DNA of 64,000 bases from NCBI GenBank assembly GCA_029204225.1, contig CM055096.1, forward strand, positions 28,946,995-29,010,994, written 5' to 3'. This document shows, in pieces, positions 47,761 through 59,677 of the stretch. How positions within the stretch are numbered: position 1 is the first letter of the stretch; every line of letters begins with the position of its first letter. Both the position numbers and the translations under genes were made by a program. The notes beneath the pieces are model-generated. The model ran no database searches, was not told the DNA's origin, and worked only from the letters and a program-made list of their open reading frames with translations. This stretch comes from Diphasiastrum complanatum. Lineage: Eukaryota > Streptophyta > Lycopodiopsida > Lycopodiales > Lycopodiaceae.

Positions 47761-47810
<50 letters not shown>
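47761..47810 (+). repeat. (CT)25 at the left edge of LINE copy B
   Basis: A pure CT run followed by CGGG. The right edge of the LINE shows a shorter CT run (59008-59025), again followed by CGGG, so a (CT)nCGGG target duplication is possible. Confidence 0.9.
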
Positions 47811-47813
<3 letters not shown>

Positions 47814-48662
47814 GATGGCTCCACCCGGATCTGGATCTGCTCCTCCCGTCTCTCGCGCCATCTCCTCACTCCCCCCACGTCGGACCACCCACTCCCCCTC
47901 TCCTCCCCCTCCCTTGCTGAAATCGCGATTGACTCCTCCCCCTCCCTCGCTGAACTCACTCCTGTCTCCTCCCCCTCCCTCGCTGGAAACATACCCTCCC
48001 TCGCTGCCCCCTCCCTTGCTGGAAACATCCCCTCCCTCGCTGATGGAGACAGCTGCTCCATCACTGCCGGAAACAGCCCCCCCCCCCCCCCCTCTTTGTA
48101 GACACTAATACCTCCCCCATCGCAGCCCCCTCGCTGTCCCCAGACCTGCCATCGCTGCCTACAGATGGTGTGGCACCCTCTTCTTCCTCCTCTTCTTCTT
48201 CCCCACTCTCACTCTCTTCTTTATCCTCTGTGGTTCCTCCCTCTGTGGTTCCTCCCTCTCTTTCATCTTCTTCTTCTTCTTCATCTTCCTCATCTCCATC
48301 AATCTCCCACCCTATTGCTCTGACCACTCCTACAGGCCTTCTTCCTATCCCTATTCCTCAAGAACCCACAGCTCCCCCATCTGCGGTACCCATCCCATAC
48401 ACTCCCTCCAAATCAACGGAACTATTCTCTTCCTGGGAAGCTGACCAAATGAAAGCCGATTTCCAGCTTTTGAAACATGAACTATCACAACTGAAAGGAA
48501 TAGTGGTCTCCTTACTCAAAGAAAAAAATGTGTTGCAGTCCAAAGTCGCTTCATTAGAGCAGGTGATCAACACTAAGCAGGTTGCAGCATCGGAATCAAC
48601 CACCACCAAGATAAAGGAGCTTGAGAATAAAATAGAGCAGCATAAAGATTCATGGGCAGCAG

Positions 48663-49020
48663 TGTTACGAGCTCGTAACCAGTGCCGAACCCTAGAGAAC
48701 ACAGATAGGTCAGATACCACAGTCAGGGTCGTGTCCAGCGTACATGACCAACAGGGCAAGACAGTGTGAGTAGTGTGCCCCAGCACGGTCCATAGCCATG
48801 GCGGGCCTAACACAGCCTAGGGACCCTGTCAGCAGGATAGGGCCCCCAGTTGGGTCCCGACGTGCAGTCGGCCACGTCAGTGCCACGTGGCCGACACTTG
48901 GCAGTAGCATGCTACCAGTCCTCACACTGGGCTAGGAGGGGCTTACTCTATATCAGGGAGTAGGCAAGGTTGGGTGGATCAGTTAGTGTTTGCCCTACTG
49001 TGGTGTTAGGATCTATTACA
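48663..49020 (+). repeat. Gypsy 1 5' LTR
   Basis: 358 bp, TGTTACGAGC to GATCTATTACA, with TGTTA...ACA termini; PBS follows after one base. Confidence 0.92.
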
Positions 49021-49823
49021 CTGGTATCAGAGCTATCTCCATCCTAGGGAGTTTAGGACAGCAGTAGAGAAAGCTATCAGAAGATAGGAAGTGTTTCTCA
49101 GATTCTCAGAGAGGAATAGAGGAGGAGGATCGCTGTAGGAGCAGCCTTCAAACTTCTGATTTCCACTGAGAAATCACAGTAGCAAGGAGTTAGATTCCAA
49201 GTGTAGGTAACTCGCTGAAAAAACAGCTGTTTCTCACTGACTTCAGAGGATTCTTCGTAGTTTTCCCAGCGAAATTAGAGTAGGAAGAAGCCAGCACCTC
49301 CATCGCTGTACAGTCAGAGACCTACATCCGATTTCCAGGGAAAAAGTTACTGGTTTTCAGCGAGTTGGAAGCCAAAAAAGAGGAGCAGGGCCAGCGCTGC
49401 CAGTGCTTCTGAAAATCGGGTTTTTCAACAAGTTTTTGGGCCCCAACGTCAGAGATTTGGAGCAAGAGGATTCCTACCAGATCAGCGAGTAGGAGACTTC
49501 TGAAATTTCAGAACTCAGAAGGGTTTTTGGACTTCAGATTTGCCTTTTTGTGGACAAGTTGGATTGCAATCAGACCAGCGAGCTACTATCCTCAAAAAAC
49601 CGGGAAATTTAGTACCGTTTTGAAGCCTCAAACTGGCATTTTTCGGAACAACAGGTCTGAAATTTTGGGGAAAAGAGCTGAAAGGGTTCCTCTTCATTCT
49701 TTCTTTGGAAGTACAGTCCTCAGAAACAGCTAAGTCATCTTTCCTTTCCCTTGTACAGTTGTAAATTAGTCTTTTAGACTTTTTTCCTTCAGAAGTTAAG
49801 GTAGCTCTCTTTCAGTTTCGAAG

Positions 49824-52800
49824 ATGACCACTCCTCAGGGACCTGATCAACCCCAGGAGAGAGGCTTCGACGAACTTGAAACAGAAGCCTTGGCTTACAG
49901 AAAAGGGAAGGAACCCATGGAAGTAGAAGAACAGGAACAGTTCGCCGAAGAACTCGACGAACTAGTTACCAAGGAGCAGTTCCTCCAATTGGTAACAGAA
50001 GTGGATGAACTGAAGCTGGCATTAGCCAATTTCAAGTCCAGTGTGGACGACTCGTTCGCTGAACTCAAAAACTTGATTTTGAGTTCCGCGAAAGGAAGCC
50101 TTCCCTCCACTTCTCAGTTATCCCCTTCTCCACTTCCATCAGTTTCGGGTGAGACTTTACGATCTCACCCCAGTGTTTTTAAAGATTTAAAGCCTCCTAC
50201 TTTTAATGGGGAAGAGAAGGATAGAAATGCAGATATTCTACAAACCTTCCTCAGCAAATGGAAGAACATTCATGCTCTTAAACAGACCCCTGACCATTTG
50301 CAAGCAATTGAGGCCAGTCTTTCTTTAGGGCCTATGGCCTATAAGTGGTGGTTAAATCTCCAGGAGACTGGGCAGACTCCCCGGTCATGGAAAGCTTTTG
50401 AAGAAGCTTTCCTAAGAGAATTTCTACCAGAAAATGAACTTGATAGAGCCTGGGAAGCCTGGGAAAGAACAGTAATGGACAAGTCCCTCATCCAATATAT
50501 CTCGCAGTATCGAGAGGCAATTTTAAAGATTAAAAATATGGATGACTATCAAAAAATTAGGGGATTTGTCCGTGGCCTCAAAGATGAATATAAAGTAGAG
50601 GTCCAGAGAAACTCGCCTACTACCCTTGAGCAAGCTCTCAGATATGCTCAAATCTATGATGATTCAGTGGGTAGGAAGAGAGCGAGACAACAACCACTTT
50701 CTGAGCAGCTTCCTCAGAAAGACTTTCAATTTAAAAAGAAATTTTTAAAAAGAAAGAAAGAAGATAAATTTAAAGGTGAAGCTCCTCAGAAACGCCCTTC
50801 ACTCATACAGCCCTTAAAACCAGATGATTTTGAGAAAGCCAAACAAGAACGTTTGTGCTTTGTGTGTATGGGCAAGGGACACACAGTCAGACAGTGTCCC
50901 AAGGGGCCTTTCACTAAAAAAGATAAGAAAGATAAAAAACAAGTTCATCTTGTTCAGACTGTATGTTTCCCCAGTGACTCGGCAGCTTCCGAGATCAAAG
51001 TGTATCATGAAGATCATGAACACTGTTGCCAGCTGACCTCTGCAATGCTAGCGAGACCCTTCAGCTTTGGGCCGCATGACCTAGTACGTATGCATGGGAA
51101 AGTTGGTAACCAGTCAGTAAGAGTCATGGTTGATGATGGGGCAACCCATAATTTCATCAACCACACCCTGGTTAAAAAGCTTAAACTACCAGAAGTACCT
51201 AGTCAGCATAGGTACATAGTTTCATTAGCTAAGGGTGAAGATAAAAAAATATGGGAAACTATGGTAAGTAAGTTAAATCTTGGTATTCAGGGGTACCAAG
51301 ATCAAATAAACTTTCAGATAATGCACCTGGATCGAACAGACATTGTTCTCGGGAGAGATTGGCTCTACAGTTTAGGACCTTCCCTCCACAGAAACTATCA
51401 GGAGAACACCCTCAGCTTTCAGTATAAAGGCCGAGAGATCCAGTTGCATGGGGAGCATGATGTTCCCAACAGCCCTATGGTCTGCAGTTCAGAGCTCTGT
51501 CAGCTAATCGGAGACGAAGACCATCAGGTATTCTTATGTGACTTTCAGTTTATTCCTGAAGTTTCTATTTCCAGTTCTATTCAGCAGAAAATCAGTAAAT
51601 TAGAAACTTTATTGTCTAAATTTAAAGATGTTTTTCCTGAAGATTTGCCACATGGTTTACCACCTAGCAGAGAGGTAGATCATGTAATAAACCTAGTACC
51701 AGGTACAGCACCTGTTTCTAAACCTCCGTATCGGGTCAGCCGAACAGAGGATGAAGAAATAACTAGGCAGTTAACAGACTATCTTGGGAAAGGCCAAATT
51801 CAGACCAGTAGTTCACCATGGGCCTCACCAGTCCTATTGGTGAAAAAGAAAGAGGGGTCTATGCGTCTTTGCGTAGATTACAGAGCCCTCAATAAAGTCA
51901 CAATTAAGAATAAATACCCTATGCCTCGAGCAGACGAGTTGTTTGATCAACTCGACGGGGCTAAGTTTTTCAGCAAAATAGACCTCAGATCGGGATATCA
52001 TCAAGTCCATATAAAATCGGAAGATGTCTCGAAAACAGCTTTTAGGACTCGTCACGGTCATTATGAGTTTAAGGTGATGCCATTTGGGCTCACAAATGCT
52101 CCAGCTACCTTTATGACCTTGATGAACAGTGTCCTCAGACCATACTTGGGGAAGTTTGTAGTCGTATTTTTAGATGACATCCTCGTCTACAGCAAAACGA
52201 GGAAGGAGCATCTAAAACACCTCAGAAAGGTGTTTCGACTGCTCAGAAAGCATAAGCTTTATGCTAAACAATCCAAGTGTGAATTCTTCGTTGAAGAAGT
52301 AGCATACTTGGGTCACATCATCTCTTCAGATGGGATTAAGATGGACCCAAATAAGGTTAAAGCCATACTCAGTTGGCTAAGACCTCAGAATATTTTGGAA
52401 CTTCAAATCTTTCTTGGTCTGGCGGGATATTACAGACGATTTGTCAAGGAATATGCTCAGACAGCAGTCCCTATGACAAATCTCCTTAAGGGGAAGGGAA
52501 AGGAGTTCATTTGGGAGTCCGCACAACAGGAGAGCTTTGATGCTCTCAAAACAGCCTTAGCTACAGCACCAGTTTTAAAGGTCGTCGACCCCAATCAGCC
52601 ATTTGTGGTCGAAACAGATGCTAGCGACTTTGCAGTAGGTGCTGTGCTAACTCAGGGTGGACGACCAGTTGCGTTCGAGAGTAAAAAACTCGAGCCAGCA
52701 CAGACTAGGTATAGTGCCTATGAAAAGGAACTCTTTTCTATAGTCCATGCCCTTAAGACTTGGAGGCATTATTTGTATGGTGCCAACTTTGAGGTCCTGA

Positions 52801-54309
52801 CAGACCATGAGAGTCTCAGATACCTTTGCAATCAACCTGAGCTTAGAGGTCGGAAAGCTCGTTGGGCAGAGTTGATGCAAGAGTTTGACATGTCTATCAG
52901 ATATAGGCGCGGAAAATTCAATACAGTAGCAGATGCCCTTAGCAGAATGCCTATGATAAACGAGCTGAGTTTTACTCAGATTCGTAATGAGTTACTCGAG
53001 TCCTTGAGAGGGAAATGCCAGCATGATGCATTCTTCTCTATTATCTGGAACTCAGTCCAGAACAGACAGTTACAGACTCCAGAACCAGTTCCCGGGGCTG
53101 GTGCCAGTTCATCCAAGAATACGGCAGCTTCCGTTGAGGATGATGATGAGTCCGAGTATACGTCGTCAGATGACGTTGAGGATTCTGAGCCTGTATTACC
53201 CAAGCAAACCCTAGTGGTTGAGGGTCAGTTGACTCAAGGATTCAAATGGAAACAGTATTCCATTCAGGATGAGTACTTGCTCTATAGAGATAGAGTATGT
53301 GTCCCCAATTCAGAGGATTATAGGCAGCAGGTCCTATATGAATGTCATGACAATCCTAGCGCGGGACACCCAGGCATACAGAAGACCTATGAGCTCCTTC
53401 GTAGGCAATTTTTCTGGCCCAGTATGAAAAAGGACGTCCACCAGTATGTAACCAGTTGCCAGAAATGCCAAGTAAATAAAGCAGAGCGTTTAAAGGCAGG
53501 AGGGTTGTTGCATCCCTTAGAAATACCAGCTGGTAAATGGGAGAGTATCTCCATGGATTTTATAGTAGGCCTGCCTAAAACCCAAAAGGGTAATGACGCT
53601 ATATGGGTCACAGTTGACCGTCTGACCAAAATGGCTCATTTTATTCCGACAACAGTACCAAACATTCAGCTACGGGATACAGCCCATTTATGCTGATGTA
53701 CGGTTTTCAGCCACGCTCACCCACAGCTGTAGGGTTTAAACAAGAAAAAGTTGAAGCAGCTTTTTAGAAGACCTAAACCAGATGATAGAACATGCTAAGC
53801 GTAGCATTAGACAATCCCAGGATCGAGCCAGGCATTATGCAGATCCACACAGACGGGATGTGCAGTTCTCCACTGGTGAGAGAGTCTACTTGAGAGTTCC
53901 AGTTGACTCTAAAACCCTCAAATCAGGAGTGTGTGCTAAGTTGTCTCCAAGGTATTGTGGTCCCTTTACCATCAGTAGGAGACTAGGCGAGGTCACCTAT
54001 GAACTAGAACTCCCACACAGCAGTAAGGTTTTTCCAGTTTTTCATGTAAGTCAGTTACGAAAAGCCTTAACCAGATCAGATAATCTGGTAGGGGACAGTG
54101 TTCTAGTTCTCCCATTGGATCCTCAACAACCTCCACATGAACCAGAGGAAATTCTTGATAGTAGAGAGACGCAGACTCGTCATACTCTATACCGAGAATA
54201 TCTGGTTAAGTGGAATGATCAGCCTGTTGAGAATGCCACTTGGGAAAGAGGCAGCGTCCTTCGCAAGATTTTTCCAGACCTTGTCTTAGAGGACCAAGAC
54301 GGTTCTTAA
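49824..54309 (+). pseudogene. Gypsy 1 gag-pol region
   Basis: Starts at ATG 49824. Parts in order: gag ([20 protein letters not shown]), CCHC knuckle ([14 protein letters not shown] near 50870), aspartic protease ([13 protein letters not shown] near 51130), reverse transcriptase ([33 protein letters not shown] near 52170), RNase H ([19 protein letters not shown] near 52610), integrase (zinc part [19 protein letters not shown], then [19 protein letters not shown]) and a chromodomain-like end (TLYREYLVKWNDQPVENATW near 54200). A leader of about 800 bp with no protein motif precedes it (49022-49823). Known relatives insert with a heterochromatin bias through the chromodomain. Confidence 0.9.
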
Positions 54310-54320
54310 GGGGGAGGGAG

Positions 54321-54678
54321 TGTTACGAGCTCGTAACCAGTGCCGAACCCTAGAGAACACAGATAGGTCAGATACCACAGTCAGGGTCGTGTCCAGCGTA
54401 CATGACCAACAGGGCAAGACAGTGTGAGTAGTGTGCCCCAGCACGGTCCATAGCCATGGCGGGCCTAACACAGCCTAGGGACCCTGTCAGCAGGATAGGG
54501 CCCCCAGTTGGGTCCCGACGTGCAGTCGACCACGTCAGTGCCACGTGGCCGACACTTGGCAGTAGCATGGTACCAGTCCTCACACTGGGCTAGGAGGGGC
54601 TTACTCTATATCAGGGAGTAGGCAAGGTTGGGTGGATCAGTTAGTGTTTGCCCTACTGTGGTGTTAGGATCTATTACA
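54321..54678 (+). repeat. Gypsy 1 3' LTR
   Basis: 358 bp, same limits as the 5' LTR, preceded by the polypurine tract and followed by AGCAG and LINE ORF1 sequence. Confidence 0.92.
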
Positions 54679-57600
54679 AGCAGCCTTGCAGAAAGGCACC
54701 AAACCTAGCGCCCCCATCTCTTCCGTCATCTCCGCCACCATTTCGGAAGAGAGGTCGAGAGAGCAAAAGGCCCACAACATCAGGGTTCGTGGGATATCAG
54801 ACACACAGGATGCCACTGCCGAGGCCACGAGATTTCTTGAGACCACCCTAGGACATATGACAGATGGGCTAGATACAGCTTGGAGGACCTCCAGAGATGC
54901 CGCTACACTCATTATCCGTTTCACCTCTCTAGAGAGTCGCCGAGACGCTCTGCAGTGCAGAGCTAAGCTTCGTGGCACCACTATCTATATGGATGACGAC
55001 CTCACATATATCCAAGTAGAGGAAAGGCGTAAGGCCTTTCAGGCAGCCCGTGAGTCTGGCAGACGAGTCATTTACCAAGATGGACGAGTGCGCTTTCTTG
55101 ATAGTGCACCTAGCAGATCCCAGTGCGAGGGATTTGGGGTGCCCGGGGGTGGGAGTACCTTGGGGCCCCATCCACACCACCTTCGGATTGGAGTGTGGAA
55201 CTGTGCTGGCATACACTCATCTTCTACGGCAGGCGACCTTGTTGATTTCATTACAGGCAGGGATATATTATTCTTCATGGAGACACATGAGAGCCCAGAG
55301 CGAGGACTTCCTTCCTTTCCTGGATACAGATGGGATTCAGTATTCCAACGGGAGACTAGATCTGCTAGTGGACGTGGTTCAGGTGGGGTCGCCTGCTTGT
55401 ACAGGGAGACTCTTCACTCGAGTATTGACTTCATCCGACATGACGAGCAGGCCCGCTACACATGGACTCGCATCGTGGGTCAGGATATTGGCTTGGATAG
55501 AGATCTTTTTATTGCAGCATGTTACTTTCCACCAGAGTCCTTGTCTTTTGCTGAGGGTATTGGATCTCCATATTAGGACCTCTCACCAGATATTATCAGA
55601 TTTTCAGAGCGGGGGCATATTCTCCTCACAGGGGATTTTAATGCTCGGACATCTTCACGACAGACAGAGTTCTTCGTCACCACTGATCAGCTACGTGTTC
55701 GTGCCTTGGACAGTGATATGCTTGGAGTCACCAGGACCTTCGCGGATAGTTTTGGACCTACTACTTCATATGGTGAGCAGTTATTGCAGTTTGGAGAGGC
55801 ACATGAGCTAGCCATTTATAATGGCTTACCCTGTTGGCCACATTCAGACAGTTACACATGCCACCCTCACAGTGGAGGACATAGTGTCGTTGACTATCTC
55901 ATGGGGTCACCATCCTTTGTACCCACAGTTTCTGACTTCCACATCTTCCCCACCACCCTTTCTGATCACTCATTTCTCTCCTTCGATATCGGCCACCTCC
56001 CACCCACTCACCCATCTACACCACCCACGCTTACCCGAGCACCCACGTACACATTTGATCCCACTTGCATGCCGCTATACCGACAGTCCTTAGCTGCACT
56101 CTTACACTCCTTTCCTCATGATAGTCCAGTCGACACCCAGGCGGATTTCCTCACCACCTCTCTCCACACGGCCGCATCATTAACCCTCCCCACAAAACCC
56201 CACCCCAGAAAGACCCGACGCACACCTCGAACACTGCACCCTCCTTGGTACGATACTGAGTGCCGCTCTCTCCATTAGTCAGTAACCCACTCACGCATCC
56301 ATGCCCCACATCTGCTTCGATCTTCCCGACGTTCCTACCGTCGTGCTCTCCGCCGTAAGAAACGCTCCCATGATGATTCTGAAGGGAAACGTCTCATTGA
56401 CCTTCTTTTCAGCTCTTCTTCGGGCGCTTTCTGGCGCGAGTTCATTCCTCGCTCTCCACCACCTCTCTTGGAAGACCTCCGCATATGGACTGATTATGCT
56501 ACTAGCCTGTACACGGTTCCTACCGATTCACCTATCGCCATATCTCCACGGCCACTTGCGTTCTCCTTTTTCACATCTGACATGGTACTTGCGGCCATTA
56601 AGAAGCTGAAGTCCCACAAGGCCAGAGATATTGAAGACCTTGAATCTGAGCTCCTTTCCCATGCCTCTGACTTACTCGCCCCCATTATAGCCACCCTTCT
56701 TAACTCTGCAGTTGTCTCTGGCTTTCCGTCTCCCTGGTGCACTAACATTATCCACCCCATCCATAAGAATGGTGACCCCATGATTCCGAGTAACTACCGC
56801 ACCATCATGATCGGACATGTCCTGGCTAAATTATATGGTACTATACTGCAGTCTGTTGTGAGCTCAGAGGCGGAGACTACATGCCATGGGTCAGGCTGGT
56901 TTCAGAGCACATTATTCCACGGCAGATCACATCTTCACATTGCGAGCCTTGATTGAGGAGGCTAAGCACAAGAGAGAGAGGGTTTACTGTTGTTTTGTGG
57001 ACTTCAGGAAAGCCTTTGATTCTGTTCCTCGTTCATTGCTCATCCAGAGACTCCGAGACCTCGGCTTCTCCACCGACATTGTTCTTGTTGTGATGGCACT
57101 TTATGAGCGTGTCCTTGGTTGTTTCCGGCATAGCAGTGGCATATCTGAGCACATCTGGAGCACTATTGGGGTGAAGCAGGGGTGTTCCCTCTCACCAGTC
57201 CTCTTTGGCTTGTATATTGATGAGTTGGAGAGAGTCATTACACAGGGTGGCGGTACTGGCTGCAGGCTTGGTGACATCTTGATTGCTATCCTCCTTTATG
57301 CTGATGATGTGGTGTTGGTCTCACCGACCAGAGAGGGCCTACAGCGACAGTTGGATTGCTTGCATGAGTTTTGCACCAAATGGGGCCTAGGGGTGAACAT
57401 TGGGAAGACCAAGGTTGTGGTCTTCAACACTTCGAGGGCATTCATGCAGCGACAGGAGCTTACTTTGGGCAGACAGATTCTAGAGGTCCCTTCCAACACA
57501 TACTTGGGGGTCCTTTTCTCAGGTCCTACTTCTAGCATGAGACAAGCCGCTACCACTCGACTAGGGAAAGGACATGCCTCCCTTGTTCAGCTAGAGCGAT

Positions 57601-58956
57601 TTTGTTTCCGCGAGTCCATCCAGGATGCTCGCAGTAAGTGTCACCTCTTCGATACCATTGTTACCCCCACGGCTTTATATGCGGCAGAGACATGGTATGT
57701 AGGTCTTCCTTCTTCACACTGGGCCAGTCTCTCACGATTACAGACCACCATGCTAGCTCGGTTGATTCGAGCGAAGCCTTCTGTTCCCCATGAGATTCTC
57801 CTGGCCGAGTTTGCAGTTCCACCTATACAGATCGAGGCAGTTCTTCAGCTTATCACCTATATACAGAGGATACAGGCGATACATACAGGTTGCACTATCC
57901 TCCTCACAACGTCTTCATGATGAAGGCTACAGGCTATCATGGTTCTCTCAGGCCTCTCACCTCCTACTTGTATCATTTGGCATCTCCATCACAGAGCTCC
58001 CCTTCGGCACACATCAATATATCAGACGCTTCCTTTATTGCACATATCTAGAGCGGACTTGGAGTAACCAGTTAGGGGTTAAGCCAGCTTTCTATCGGAC
58101 TCATTTCTTGGAGCTAGATGCATTAGGGACCCCGGTCATGCCACGCTACTTGGACTCGGGATTGTCACATTGCCTCAGATTCGCATTGGGGCAGCTCAGG
58201 GTGTCCTCTCATCAGCTAGCTATTGAGACTGGGAGGTTCCACGGTATTCCCAGAGAGGAGCGGATTTGCCAGTTCTGCTCCCTAGGAGAGGTGGAGTCTG
58301 AGGAGCACTTTATATTTCGGTGCCCTGTATATTACGAGATTAGAGGACGATATCACTGCCTGTTCCGAGAGATGCCTACCACTCTACGATCTCTCATAGC
58401 TTATGAGGACCCACAGTGTGTCGCTCTCATGGTACACGAGATGTCCAGACTACGGAGAGATCTATACGAGACAGCCCAGCATTTTACCTCACAGCCATTG
58501 ATTACTTCGTTCTTTACTAGATGGAGATCGCATGATTTAGTACCTGAGGATGAGGATTATGATGAGGATGATGACGAGGATGTTGGCCGCTCTCATGCTC
58601 ATAGAGATCAGAGACAATGTACCTCTCACCATCAGGATACCACCAGGATTACTAGACATTCTACGCAGGGGCGTACTACTACTACTATCACACATACACG
58701 TGCTCATACTCACAGACGCCGCCGGCAGACTCCAGTGCTTTCCCATACCGTGGCTCGCATTACATCTTTTTACAGCAGCAGCACAGCAGATGCAGCACAG
58801 CCTTGACATCTTACCCAAGACACATATGATTATTATTGTGCACATTCTCGCATACGTGTCTAGTTTAGGTTGCACTAGATGTTTTTCTTTATTACAGTTT
58901 GGAGACGTTTGTTATACGCTCCCATGGTTACCACATACATGACATGTACTTCATTA

Positions 58957-58986
58957 GTCTTATATGCCTTTTGGCATGGAAAAGAC
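58957..58986 (+). other. LINE copy B 3' stem-loop
   Basis: Outer stem GTCTT/AAGAC (58957-58961 with 58982-58986) and inner stem ATGCC/GGCAT around TTTT (58964-58968 with 58973-58977), followed by ATTAATAAAGC. Copy F on minus has the same sequence; copy C has the inner stem GTACC/GGTAC around TTCA. Stem-loops of this kind serve as the recognition site of the reverse transcriptase in stringent-type LINEs. Confidence 0.65.
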
Positions 58987-59028
58987 ATTAATAAAGCTTT
59001 CCTTCTTTCTCTCTCTCTCTCTCTCGGG

Positions 59029-59677
59029 TGGGCGCTCGCTGCTTCCAGAATTCTCTGGATTCGGCCGTGAGGATGCCCGAGGTCGCGTGGAGGAAAAAGA
59101 GTTGGAAAGAGGGGGGGGGGGGTTAGGTAGCCCCCCAAACTCAAAGTTTATTTTTTTCAAACTTGGAGTTAGGCATGCAAGTGGTAGGTAGGTGGGGGTT
59201 GGATGAGGCCAGTTTTTACATTTGAAGTTTTTTAAAAACTTGTGGATTTTTTTTCCATTGTTTGGGGTTTTCCCAGTTTTTATGAACTGTTAATTAATTT
59301 TTGCAGTTGAATGTATAAGTTAAAGTAGTTGTTAAAGGATTTATATTGCATTGACGGTTAATTCCAATTTTTATTGGGTAAATGATCCATTTGGAGATTC
59401 ATTGGTATAATGGATAAATAAAAGCACGTATGTCTGTATGGTTTTTTATAGACATTGCTTGGTTCAGTAACTATTATACCCGTAATGAATGTGTTAACTG
59501 AACGAAATTATTGTTTAATTATCAATTTGGCAAGCAAATGGATATTGATGAAATTTTGGAGGGGCGTGCTACCGAGATTCGCCTGGCATCACCAGGAAGT
59601 GCTCAGAAAAACTGTTGCAAACGTTAGGCAAGGCAATTTTAGAACTTCATTAGAGCAATAAACAACGGGATAAACAA
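59029..59677 (+). other. Gypsy 2 sequence between the nested LINE and gag
   Basis: The leader of Gypsy 2 resumes after the CT run and CGGG. It includes a G run near 59110 and AT-rich parts. The gag-like region becomes recognisable at about 59678. No separate gene is seen. Confidence 0.45.

Larger units (their letters stand above)
48663..54678 (+). mobile_element. Gypsy 1 (chromovirus), young and nearly whole
   Basis: 6.0-kb element in LINE copy B with a perfect target duplication AGCAG (48658-48662 and 54679-54683). LTRs 48663-49020 and 54321-54678 are both 358 bp and differ at only two sites, pointing to a recent insertion (about 0.6 percent divergence). PBS TGGTATCAGAGC at 49022; polypurine tract AAGGGGGAGGGAG at 54308-54320. 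The coding part is 49824-54309. Element order and the C-terminal chromodomain-like part place it among plant chromoviruses. It looks nearly whole, with about one or two breaks. Confidence 0.93.
47815..58806 (+). pseudogene. LINE copy B ORF1-endonuclease-reverse transcriptase reading region
   Basis: The coding region runs 47815-48662 and 54684-58806 around Gypsy 1. The Pro/Ser-rich start changes frame at the C run near 48077-48090. Then follow a coiled coil (KIKELENKIEQHKDSWAA), an RRM-like ORF1p core (NIRVRGISD; RDALQCRAKLRGTTIYMDDD), and endonuclease (RIGVWNCAGI; FFMETHE; GDFNART; SVVDYLM; SDHSFLSF). Reverse transcriptase follows with motif A VDFRKAFDSV (near 57000), motif B GVKQGCSLSPVLFG and motif C LLYADDVVLV (near 57290), then the zinc motif CQFCSLGEVESEEHFIFRC (near 58270). 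Lesions: in-frame TAG at 55574-55576 and at 56276-56278, and frame changes near 56880 and 57890. ORF1 and the endonuclease share one frame with no stop between them. Confidence 0.85.
47815..59008 (+). mobile_element. LINE copy B, nearly full length, split by Gypsy 1
   Basis: Non-LTR retrotransposon of an L1-like clade. Without the Gypsy 1 insertion it is about 5.2 kb. It holds an ORF1 region with Pro/Ser-rich start, coiled coil and RRM-like part, an endonuclease, a reverse transcriptase, a C-terminal zinc-binding motif, and a 3' UTR with a stem-loop (58957-58986) and AATAAAG before a CT run. It is itself inserted into Gypsy 2. It has few lesions, so it is the best copy of the family in the window. 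The GGCAGCAG at its Gypsy junction is restored by the 5-bp repeat AGCAG. Confidence 0.9.
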
